A stretch of 22,122 nt of DNA from an uncultured Clostridia bacterium (GTDB lineage: Bacteria > Bacillota > Clostridia > Oscillospirales > Acutalibacteraceae). Position numbers and translations under genes: made by a program. Shown here piece after piece: positions 16,247 to 22,122 of the stretch; position 1 is the stretch's first letter, and every line of letters begins with the position of its first letter. The stretch covers positions 1 through 22,122 of the forward strand of contig CAMFYM010000010.1 in NCBI GenBank assembly GCA_946002045.1, written 5' to 3'. A model generated the notes under the pieces. The model was not told the DNA's origin. It was given only the letters and a program-made list of their open reading frames with translations, and searched no databases.

Positions 16247-17047
16247 ATGAATTTTAAAGAAATTATTATTGCCGTTGTTGTTTTAGGTGTGATAAGCTTA
16301 ATAATCGGCATTGTGCTTAGCATAGCAGAAAAAATATTCCATGTTGAGATAGACGAAAAAGAGGTTGCAGTTCGTGAGGTACTGCCCGGCAGTAACTGTG
16401 GTGGCTGTGGATATGCAGGCTGTGACAGTCTTGCAAAGGCTATCGCTCAGGGGAAGGCTCCTGTGAATGCCTGCCCTGTGGGTGGAAAGCCTGTTGCTCA
16501 GCAGGTTGCAGAAATTATGGGCCAGGAATTAGGCGAAATGGAAAAGAAGGTAGCCTTTGTTAAATGCTCCGGCACAAGCGACAAGAGAGAGGTTAATTAT
16601 AATTACTTTGGTGTTGACAGCTGTGCCTATGCTTCAAAAATGCCCGGCTCAAGCCCATATTCCTGTAAGTATGGTTGCTTAGGATACGGTTCCTGCGCAA
16701 AGGTCTGTGACCAGCGTGCAATAAGAATTATTGACAGAAAGGCAGTTGTTGATGAAAGTCTGTGCGTTGCCTGTGGTAAATGTATTAAGGCTTGCCCACA
16801 TAATCTTATAGAGCTTGTTCCTGCCGATGCAAAGCAAAGGGTTCAGTGTTCATCATTGGCTAAAGGCAAGGATGTTAGAAATGCTTGTCAGGCAGGCTGT
16901 ATCGCTTGTGGTATTTGCTTTAAGAATTGTCCTAGCAACGCCATTGTACTTGAAAACAATATTGCAAAAATTGATTACAGCAAGTGTACTCATTGTGGGC
17001 TTTGTGTAGAAAAATGCCCAAGAAAAATCATTAAATTATATGAATAA
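16247..17047 (+). CDS. rnfB: RnfB, ferredoxin-type iron-sulfur subunit
   Basis: 266 residues. An N-terminal membrane anchor (about 5-27) is followed by the CGGCGYAGC...C motif (Cys 51, 54, 59, 76), which binds the first cluster. Further cysteine sets at 140-154 (C-YGC-...-C), 173-183 (CVACGKCIKACP), 218-228 (CIACGICFKNCP) and 247-257 (CTHCGLCVEKCP) indicate several [4Fe-4S] clusters. By family knowledge RnfB receives electrons from reduced ferredoxin. RBS AAAGGAGAT is well placed. No terminator follows, so some read-through into the downstream lipoprotein gene is likely. Confidence 0.96.
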   Translation: MNFKEIIIAVVVLGVISLIIGIVLSIAEKIFHVEIDEKEVAVREVLPGSNCGGCGYAGCDSLAKAIAQGKAPVNACPVGGKPVAQQVAEIMGQELGEMEKKVAFVKCSGTSDKREVNYNYFGVDSCAYASKMPGSSPYSCKYGCLGYGSCAKVCDQRAIRIIDRKAVVDESLCVACGKCIKACPHNLIELVPADAKQRVQCSSLAKGKDVRNACQAGCIACGICFKNCPSNAIVLENNIAKIDYSKCTHCGLCVEKCPRKIIKLYE

Positions 17048-17069
17048 TCATTAAAGTATTGATAAAATA

Positions 17070-17098
17070 TTGACAATCTTTCAATTTTAGTATATTAT
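17070..17098 (+). promoter_or_regulatory. Strong promoter ahead of the repeat-domain lipoprotein
   Basis: Consensus TTGACA (17070-17075), a 17-base spacer and TATTAT (17093-17098) in very A/T-rich DNA. It gives the lipoprotein a supply independent of rnf. The gene's bias to AAG, GCT and CTT codons fits high expression. Confidence 0.7.
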
Positions 17099-17131
17099 TA
17101 CTATACTAATTATTATAAGGAGAGAGAACTT

Positions 17132-18115
17132 ATGACAAAAATGAAAAAAATTCTCGCAGTTGGTCTTGCATCTGTGCTTGCAATTTCTTTTGCTGCTTGC
17201 AGCAAGGGTGCAGCTCCTGTAAAGACAGGTCTTGCTGTGGTATCTGAAATTCAGGATGTTAAGGACACAACCCTTACAATCGATTCAGTTGCTGCTGCTG
17301 TACTTGTTGATGCAGACGGCAAAATCGTTGATGTTAAGATTGACGAGGCTCAGACAAAGCCTGATCTTGCAGTTAACGCAGGCGATGTTGAAGACCTTAG
17401 AACAAAGCTCGAGAAAAAAGAAGACTATGGCATGAAGGCTACCTCTGCTCAAATCGGCAACATCGAGGGTGGTGCTGAATGGTACGAGCAGGCTGCTGCT
17501 TTTGAGGCATGGGCAAAGGGTAAGACTGCTGACGAGGTTAAGGCTGGCGTTGGCGAAGACGGTTATCCTGTTGACGCAGACCTCAAGGCTGGCTGCACAA
17601 TCCACGCTTCAGGCTTTGCTACTGCTGTTGCTAACGCAATGGCTTCTGCTCAGGATCTTGGCGCAAAGGCTGACGACACACTTAAGCTTCAGCTTACAAC
17701 AGGCAAGTATTATGAGAGCAACGAGACAAACCTTCAGTATGACACTGATTATGCTGCAGTAACTGTTGGTGCAGACGGTAAGATTACATCTTGCCTCATT
17801 GATGCTTCACAGGCTAAGTGCACAATCGCTGATGGTAAGTTCACAGTTAAAGACGGTGCTTTCATCACAAAGAAGGAGCTTAAAGAGGATTACAACATGA
17901 AGGCTGTATCAGCTCAGATGGGCGTTATCGAAGGTGGCGCTGAGTGGTACGAGCAGGCTGCTTCATTCGAGAAGTGGGCTGTTGGCAAGACTGCTGACGA
18001 AATCAAGGCTGCTATCGGCGAAGACGGTAAGGCTTCAGATGCTGACCTTAAGGCTGGTTGCACAATTACAGTTTCTGGTATTGCTAACAATGTAGCAAAG
18101 GCTGCAACAGTTTAA
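17132..18115 (+). CDS. Secreted lipoprotein with two copies of an unnamed domain, downstream of rnf
   Basis: 327 residues. A type II signal peptide ends at the lipobox FAAC (Cys23), so the protein should be anchored on the outer face of the membrane. The rest is a tandem duplication: copy 1 about 33-170, copy 2 about 180-325, offset ~152 residues. Each holds AAV-V-ADGKI...C/V-IDEAQ, a KKE(L)-EDYNMK block, GAEWYEQAA-FE-W--GKTADE and DADLKAGCTI. I recall similar repeats, usually annotated as hypothetical, in other Clostridia. The strand pattern ADGKI--V-ID-AQTK loosely recalls FMN_bind domains, but there is no S/T-GAT flavinylation site. AAGGAGAGA precedes the ATG. Position after rnfB and its own strong promoter suggest an abundant surface protein; any link to Rnf electron flow is inference. 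Confidence 0.82.
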   Translation: MTKMKKILAVGLASVLAISFAACSKGAAPVKTGLAVVSEIQDVKDTTLTIDSVAAAVLVDADGKIVDVKIDEAQTKPDLAVNAGDVEDLRTKLEKKEDYGMKATSAQIGNIEGGAEWYEQAAAFEAWAKGKTADEVKAGVGEDGYPVDADLKAGCTIHASGFATAVANAMASAQDLGAKADDTLKLQLTTGKYYESNETNLQYDTDYAAVTVGADGKITSCLIDASQAKCTIADGKFTVKDGAFITKKELKEDYNMKAVSAQMGVIEGGAEWYEQAASFEKWAVGKTADEIKAAIGEDGKASDADLKAGCTITVSGIANNVAKAATV

Positions 18116-18127
18116 TCTTTACAGAGC

Positions 18128-18158
18128 AAATCGGTACGGTTTTCCGTACCGATTTTTT
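18128..18158 (+). terminator. Intrinsic terminator after the lipoprotein gene
   Basis: A 12-base perfect stem (18128-18139 with 18144-18155), a four-T loop and a T tail. Confidence 0.92.
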
Positions 18159-18182
18159 CTTTTAAAAATTACTATAATTTTG

Positions 18183-18211
18183 TTTACAATATGGTGCTTT
18201 AGTGCTATAAT
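18183..18211 (+). promoter_or_regulatory. Promoter of hpt
   Basis: TTTACA (18183-18188), a 17-base spacer and TATAAT (18206-18211), with TG ahead (TGCTATAAT). No purine riboswitch was seen in the short leader. Confidence 0.75.
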
Positions 18212-18247
18212 TTCCTTGTGGTAAAAGCCCTGGCAAGGAGAATGATT

Positions 18248-18787
18248 ATGAACAAGGATATAGAAAAGATTTTAGTAACACAGCAGGATTTGGCTGAAAT
18301 TACTAAAACATTAGGCGAGCAAATTACAAAGGACTATGCCGGCAAAAAGCTGCTTATGGTTGGTGTCCTTAAGGGCTCCATTTATTTTTTAACTGATTTA
18401 TCAAGGAACATTGATTTGCCCTGCAATATTGATTTTATTCAGGCCTCAAGCTATGGTGCCGGCACAGTAACAAGTGGTGAAATTAAAATCACAAAGGACA
18501 TCGGCAGTGATTTATCAGGCTATGATGTTTTGCTGGTAGAGGATATTCTTGACACAGGCAGAACTCTTAAGTATATTCACGATATGCTTTCAAAAAGGAA
18601 TCCACAGTCAATTTCCGTTATTACACTTCTTGATAAGCCTGCAAGGCGAGAGGTTGATATTTATGCCGATTATGTTGGCGTAGATGTGCCTAATGCCTTT
18701 GTTGTAGGGTACGGACTTGATTATAATCAGCTTTACAGGAATTTGCCGTATATCGGCATTTTAAAGGAAAGCGTTTACAACAAATAA
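18248..18787 (+). CDS. hpt: Hypoxanthine (guanine) phosphoribosyltransferase
   Basis: 179 residues, the normal length. It converts hypoxanthine or guanine plus PRPP into IMP or GMP in cytoplasmic purine salvage. The PRPP-binding loop VLLVEDILDTGRTL is at 94-107, with the Glu-Asp pair and DTG typical of type I phosphoribosyltransferases. LKGSIYFLTDL (41-51) and the later ITLLDKPARR and VVGYGLDY blocks are family-typical. I chose the ATG at 18248 because AAGGAG (18235-18240) is seven bases ahead; the ATG at 18242 is too close and the GTG at 18218 has no ribosome site. It is a single-gene unit with its own promoter, and no terminator was seen before the next promoter. Confidence 0.96.
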   Translation: MNKDIEKILVTQQDLAEITKTLGEQITKDYAGKKLLMVGVLKGSIYFLTDLSRNIDLPCNIDFIQASSYGAGTVTSGEIKITKDIGSDLSGYDVLLVEDILDTGRTLKYIHDMLSKRNPQSISVITLLDKPARREVDIYADYVGVDVPNAFVVGYGLDYNQLYRNLPYIGILKESVYNK

Positions 18788-18801
18788 TAATTTAATATGA
18801 T
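18774..18801 (+). promoter_or_regulatory. Promoter of the cobalamin-riboswitch transcript
   Basis: TTTACA (18774-18779, in the last codons of hpt), a 16-base spacer and TATGAT (18796-18801). A start near 18808 would place the RNA 5' end right at the riboswitch's first helix, which supports the assignment. Confidence 0.65.
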
Positions 18802-18802
18802 T

Positions 18803-18975
18803 ACTCGGTTCTTCAAGTTTGCCTTGAGGATTAAAAGGGAATTGAGTGAAAATCTCAAGCAACCGCCATTACCGTGAATGATGAAGGGGATACAGATGCC
18901 ATTGGCTTAGGCTGAGAAGGCGTATCCATATGTGCTATGCACTATATCACAAGTCGGGAGACCTGCCGTAAACAT
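18803..18975 (+). ncRNA. Cobalamin (B12) riboswitch aptamer
   Basis: Conserved aptamer blocks appear in order: TTAAAAGGGAAT (from 18831), GTGAAAATC (18846-18854), the core GC-ACCGCC-TTACCGTGA (18859-18877, the B12-box counterpart), GCCATTG (18898-18904) and the 3' hallmark AAGTCGGGAGACCTGCC (18951-18967). The helix around 18822-18859 (ttgag / ctcaa) fits the P3-type stem. By family knowledge it senses adenosyl- or related cobalamin and usually turns expression off when B12 is plentiful. The downstream hairpin at 19030-19057 is the likely expression platform. Confidence 0.93.
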
Positions 18976-19029
18976 AAATTCAACTTTTGGGCAAGTGGGA
19001 AAGTGATGGGTTTATTTGATAACACTATA

Positions 19030-19057
19030 CCCCTGTCCAAGTGACAGGGGATTTTTT
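19030..19057 (+). terminator. Riboswitch expression platform: terminator hairpin that also covers the ribosome site
   Basis: A perfect eight-base stem (cccctgtc 19030-19037 with gacagggg 19043-19050), a five-base loop, one A and six T. The T run ends directly before the ATG at 19058. The 3' arm contains AGGGG, the only plausible Shine-Dalgarno, seven bases before the ATG. The hairpin could therefore stop transcription and also hide the ribosome site. G-rich segments at 18989-19010 (ending ATGGGT) could pair with the C-rich 5' arm as an anti-terminator; that is inference. Confidence 0.8.
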
Positions 19058-19783
19058 ATGAGGAAATATATTGCACTGCTATTATCTATTATAATATGTA
19101 TAGGCTTTTTCGGGTGCAGTAAGGGTGTATCAAATACCGTTACATCAACAACAGTACCTAATACTTCCGTTATACAGACATCTGAAAAGGAAAAGGAAGT
19201 AACTGCTTTAACCGGTACAGAAAAAGCGCAAGCTACTGCAAAGAAGCAGACAACAACAAAGGCTGCAACAAAAGTAACCGATACAACTAAAGCGACAAAG
19301 GTCACAACTACTGAAAAAATAACAAAAGCCCAAACAAATGCAAAAAAGCCTACCGTTATATCCACAACTAAAGTGAGCACCACCACTACTCCAAAGCAAA
19401 CCACTACTAAAGGTACAGTAAGCTGCACGGTGACCGTTGAGTGCACCTCGGTGCTTAACAATATGGACAAGCTTAAGGTGGGGCACGATTCCTTTGTTCC
19501 GGATGATGGGTATATAATAAACAACTATCGACTTAATATAAAAAACGGCTCAACTGTATATGACGCAGTAAAGGCAGCCTGCTCTGCCAATAATGTTAAC
19601 TTGAATGCAGTTAACAGCAGCTTTGGCAAATACATTGCAGGCTTTAACTATATTGACGAAAAGGATTGTGGCAATCAAAGTGGATGGTTGTATATGGTAA
19701 ACGGCAAATATCCCTCTGTGTCCTGCGATAAATATATTGTTGAAAACGGAGACAAAATTGTCTTTGAATATACTTGTAAATAA
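19058..19783 (+). CDS. Lipoprotein with C-terminal transcobalamin-C-like (DUF4430) domain, B12-controlled
   Basis: 241 residues. A signal peptide with lipobox FFGC (Cys20) implies attachment to the outer membrane face. Residues ~24-125 are an extended Thr/Lys/Ala-rich linker. The C-terminal ~115 residues match the DUF4430/Transcobalamin-like_C pattern: NGSTVYDAVKAAC, IAGFNYIDEKDCGNQSGWLYMVNGKYPS and VENGDKIVFEY. This is the beta domain type that closes over cobalamin in animal intrinsic factor and transcobalamin. In bacteria it occurs in several surface proteins, so ligand binding is not assured. The start at 19058 is forced by the signal peptide; an in-frame TTG at 19016 would put the riboswitch hairpin inside the gene. 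The preceding riboswitch and the next gene make corrinoid capture the best guess. Confidence 0.87.
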   Translation: MRKYIALLLSIIICIGFFGCSKGVSNTVTSTTVPNTSVIQTSEKEKEVTALTGTEKAQATAKKQTTTKAATKVTDTTKATKVTTTEKITKAQTNAKKPTVISTTKVSTTTTPKQTTTKGTVSCTVTVECTSVLNNMDKLKVGHDSFVPDDGYIINNYRLNIKNGSTVYDAVKAACSANNVNLNAVNSSFGKYIAGFNYIDEKDCGNQSGWLYMVNGKYPSVSCDKYIVENGDKIVFEYTCK

Positions 19784-19800
19784 AAATTTGGAGGTACAAT

Positions 19801-20949
19801 ATGAAAAAAATCTTATCAACCGTTTTTGCTTTGTGCATAGTTCTTATGTCAACAATGACAGCCTTTGCACAGGAGCAAGCATTGTCAGAAAAAATTGACG
19901 AAAAAATCAATGGTGCAGTTGCCTATTTGACAAATGGTGTTGCATCATACGGAGCAGATGAAGCAGTGGATTTTGCTATTCTTGCTTCATCAGGTGCAGA
20001 TGTGTCTGCCTTTAAAGACGGCTTTATTTCTGATATCAAGTCAAATCTTGATGCAAATGCAGGAAAAATTGTTCCGTCCTATGGCGAGAATATGGCAACA
20101 TATTCAGGTGTTATTATCGCTCTTAATGCGATGGAGGAGGACTTCACTGACTTCTACGGCTATAATATCAGCGATGCCTTGCTTTCCTTAGACCCAACTG
20201 TTGCCCCTGCTTCGTTAAACTATTATCTCACAATCGCACAGGCGTTATCCCTTTGTGATGGCGCAGATAGCTTTTTAGTGGACCTTTGCGACACATATGC
20301 AGTTAACTACACAATGGGCTCGGGTGTTGATTATTACGGATTTTCTTGCGATAATACTGCATATTTTGTAGGTGCAGTATCATACGGACTTGCAGCAGAC
20401 GATAAGTATTTGCCGATTCTTGAGGATGCAATCAGCGTAATTGAGCAATACAAGGTTGACGGTGGATATTGCTACAATCCGGCATACGGCACAGATGCAA
20501 ATGCTGACTCAACTGCTCTTGCTCTTATGGCAAATTGCCTTTACCGTAATGCTATATCACAGGAGCCTCAAAGCATAGTGGAGTATGTAACTCCTATTTA
20601 TAATGACCTTTGCACATTTGAAGGTAGCCAAACAGGTGTGTTCACCTTTGCAGGTGCTGATAGTGCTTATTCAACAAAGGAAGCACTTATTTCAATGATT
20701 GAGTTTAAAAAGCTTGCTGTAATTTGTGAAAATAATTCAGCGAGCATTGAAGAGATAACAACTAACAAGATTGATGTGGTAGAGGATTTACCAAAGCCTG
20801 CAATAGAGAAAGAGTCTACAACAGAGCCTGCAACACAGAAAAAGAATGATGTTGTAAAATCACCGGCAACAGGCTCGCCTGCACTTGCTGTGTCGGCTTT
20901 AACAGCCCTGTTGGCAGCAGGAATTATCACTGCGAAAAAGAGAAAATAA
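19801..20949 (+). CDS. Wall-anchored alpha/alpha-toroid protein, intrinsic-factor alpha-domain-like, B12-controlled
   Basis: 382 residues. Signal peptide 1-23 (cleavage likely after AFA). Residues ~28-305 are helical repeats of the terpenoid cyclase/prenyltransferase (alpha/alpha-toroid) type, with typical blocks GADEAVDFAILA, GGYCYNPAYGTDANADSTALALMA (220-243) and SAYSTKEALISMIEF. This is the fold of the alpha domain of intrinsic factor/transcobalamin. A linker follows, then SPATG (354-358), a hydrophobic stretch and the tail KKRK, the layout of a sortase signal with a non-LPXTG motif. GGAGG lies six bases before the ATG, 17 bases after the DUF4430 gene, so both are in one transcript under the B12 riboswitch. 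I infer a cell-surface corrinoid-binding partner of the preceding lipoprotein. Alternatives are glycan or other hydrophobic ligand binding. Confidence 0.83.
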   Translation: MKKILSTVFALCIVLMSTMTAFAQEQALSEKIDEKINGAVAYLTNGVASYGADEAVDFAILASSGADVSAFKDGFISDIKSNLDANAGKIVPSYGENMATYSGVIIALNAMEEDFTDFYGYNISDALLSLDPTVAPASLNYYLTIAQALSLCDGADSFLVDLCDTYAVNYTMGSGVDYYGFSCDNTAYFVGAVSYGLAADDKYLPILEDAISVIEQYKVDGGYCYNPAYGTDANADSTALALMANCLYRNAISQEPQSIVEYVTPIYNDLCTFEGSQTGVFTFAGADSAYSTKEALISMIEFKKLAVICENNSASIEEITTNKIDVVEDLPKPAIEKESTTEPATQKKNDVVKSPATGSPALAVSALTALLAAGIITAKKRK

Positions 20950-20959
20950 TTTTTTTTGT

Positions 20960-21004
20960 AAAGAGTGACCTTAGCCGTTTTTGGATTTAAGGTCACTCTT
21001 TTTG
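20960..21004 (+). terminator. Intrinsic terminator after the B12-controlled pair
   Basis: A 14-base perfect stem (20960-20973 with 20988-21001), a 14-base loop and a short T tail. A T run at 20950-20957 precedes it. Confidence 0.85.
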
Positions 21005-21033
21005 TTGAAATAATAATTTTTGTATGTTATCAT
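21005..21033 (+). promoter_or_regulatory. Probable promoter of the alpha-galactosidase gene
   Basis: TTGAAA (21005-21010), a 17-base spacer and TATCAT (21028-21033), leaving a very short leader before the ATG. No catabolite-responsive element could be identified with confidence. Confidence 0.5.
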
Positions 21034-21050
21034 CAACTTGAGGTGATAAT

Positions 21051-22122
21051 ATGAATTATTCATTTAATTTTTTGTATAAATCAGACGGCAGGACAATTTC
21101 GTCAGTTAATCCGTCAAACAATGATTTTTCGTTAGATATTATGAAAACGGAAAATCTAATTACCATTACTGTTAATCCTAAAAAGGAAATTCAGTTTGAT
21201 AAATTTGAGCTGTCCTTTCCATATATATTTAAAGGTGACGAAAGGATATTCACAAACGGCTATCAAAGCTGGACGGTTACAAAGGAGTATTCACCCACAG
21301 AGTCTATGAGTGAGTTTAATCCTCGCTTTTTAGGTATTGAAAAAAAGAAAATTAACCCACTTGGTATATGGAATGCCGGTGATTTAACATTTCATAATTA
21401 TCCAATGGATAAGGGCGTGTTTTACGGCTATTCATACGGATATATTAGGACAGGCGATAATATTGAGCTTTTAGGCTCACTGTCCGAAAGAGCAGGCTAC
21501 ACAATAATCACCTATAACGCAAATAAAAATATTATTACTATTGAAAAGGATTTGCAGGGAGTTAAGCTGGGCAGCAGCAAAACGGTGCTGGAGCTTGCAC
21601 TGCTGTCGGGAGAATATAACGCCGTATTTGATGAATATTTTAATATGATGAATATTCCATCGCCAAGAGTGCAAAGGCAGTGTGGCTATACAACCTGGTA
21701 CAACTACTATACAGGTGTAACACAGAATATTGTTAATCGTGATCTTGATGCTATTTCAAGGCTTGGTACAAAGATTGATATTTTCCAAATAGATGACGGC
21801 TATGAGCGAACAGTCGGTGATTGGCTTGAGCCTGACCAAGAAAAATTCCCTAACGGTATGAAAGCAATCGCCGACAGTATTCACAGTCATAATATGCTTG
21901 CCGGCTTGTGGCTGGCACCCTTTGCAGCTACACCAAAATCACATATCTATAAGCAGCACAAGGACTGGCTTGTTTGTGATGACAGGGGCAGGCACCATTA
22001 TGCCTCACACAACTGGGGTGGCTTTTATGCTCTTGATATTTATAATCCTCAGGTAAGAGCGTATATAAAAAGGGTGTTTGATACTGTTTTAAATGAGTGG
22101 GGATATGATATGGTTAAGCTTG
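21051..22122 (+). CDS. GH36-type alpha-galactosidase, 3' end beyond the window
   Basis: The first 357 residues are present and the frame is open to the window edge. The ATG at 21051 has GAGGTGAT (21040-21047) ahead. An N-terminal beta-sandwich region (about 1-205) contains the GH36-like FTNGYQSW block. The (beta/alpha)8 barrel then begins with GYTTWYNYYTGVTQ and IDIFQIDDGYE, followed by GLWLAPFAA and the HNWGG/LDIYNPQV blocks, all typical of clan GH-D alpha-galactosidases. The family nucleophile lies in a K-x-D motif; the window stops after ...DMVKL, so the catalytic Asp would be the next residue. There is no signal peptide, so it should act in the cytoplasm on imported raffinose-type or melibiose-like sugars. 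It has its own promoter and does not belong to the B12 operon. Confidence 0.88.
   Translation, partial: MNYSFNFLYKSDGRTISSVNPSNNDFSLDIMKTENLITITVNPKKEIQFDKFELSFPYIFKGDERIFTNGYQSWTVTKEYSPTESMSEFNPRFLGIEKKKINPLGIWNAGDLTFHNYPMDKGVFYGYSYGYIRTGDNIELLGSLSERAGYTIITYNANKNIITIEKDLQGVKLGSSKTVLELALLSGEYNAVFDEYFNMMNIPSPRVQRQCGYTTWYNYYTGVTQNIVNRDLDAISRLGTKIDIFQIDDGYERTVGDWLEPDQEKFPNGMKAIADSIHSHNMLAGLWLAPFAATPKSHIYKQHKDWLVCDDRGRHHYASHNWGGFYALDIYNPQVRAYIKRVFDTVLNEWGYDMVKL

Noticed and set aside
19016..19057. Upstream TTG start for the DUF4430 lipoprotein
   Set aside because: It would add residues coded by the riboswitch hairpin ahead of a proper signal peptide.
19012..19524. Long reverse-strand frames opposite the DUF4430 lipoprotein
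   Set aside because: They are complements of the Thr/Lys-rich linker and lack a ribosome site; the forward gene has signal peptide, domain and riboswitch support.

Overview
The window looks like one contig end from a Gram-positive anaerobe of the class Clostridia, probably a gut member of the Ruminococcaceae/Oscillospiraceae. That placement is an inference from AGGAGG-type ribosome sites, low G+C, a six-gene rnf operon, lipoproteins with T/K-rich linkers, an xPxTG wall-sorting tail and a cobalamin riboswitch. Every gene I can support reads on the + strand. Bases 1-45 are not genomic: they match the end of an Illumina P7 primer, an 8-base index and the Nextera transposon adapter, so the first gene is cut by the library or assembly, not by biology.

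Region 1 (46-8975) is a visibly A/T-richer anti-phage or restriction-modification cluster. It encodes a MutL/MORC-like GHKL ATPase (5' end lost), a Z1-domain superfamily II helicase, a PD-(D/E)XK/DUF4420-type nuclease candidate and an AIPR protein in one tightly packed operon. A terminator and a separate promoter follow, then a DNA cytosine-5 methyltransferase. This gene set matches the MutL-Z1-nuclease-AIPR-methylase systems described by Iyer and Aravind and later tested as 'Mza', so the architecture is known rather than new. Region 2 (9046-11220) holds a large serine recombinase. It is followed by a symmetric array of eight heptamers separated by tiny hairpins, then an S23-type four-helix-bundle protein gene. 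Regions 1 and 2 together look like an accessory island.

Region 3 (11221-17047) starts with two terminator hairpins and a promoter, then rnfCDGEAB, the membrane ferredoxin:NAD+ oxidoreductase that builds an ion gradient. RnfG is unusual in carrying two FMN-binding domains. RnfE ends in a cysteine-rich tail. A separate strong promoter then drives a secreted lipoprotein built of two copies of an unnamed domain (17132-18115), closed by a terminator.

Region 4 (18183-22122) has hypoxanthine phosphoribosyltransferase, then a cobalamin riboswitch whose expression platform is a terminator hairpin touching the start codon. It controls two exported proteins: a lipoprotein with a transcobalamin-C-like (DUF4430) domain and a wall-anchored alpha/alpha-toroid protein. 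Together they carry the two domain types of animal intrinsic factor/transcobalamin, so I propose a split extracellular B12-capture pair. The window ends inside a GH36-type alpha-galactosidase.

The two observations I rate highest are the split intrinsic-factor-like pair under B12 control and the hairpin array in front of the four-helix-bundle gene.
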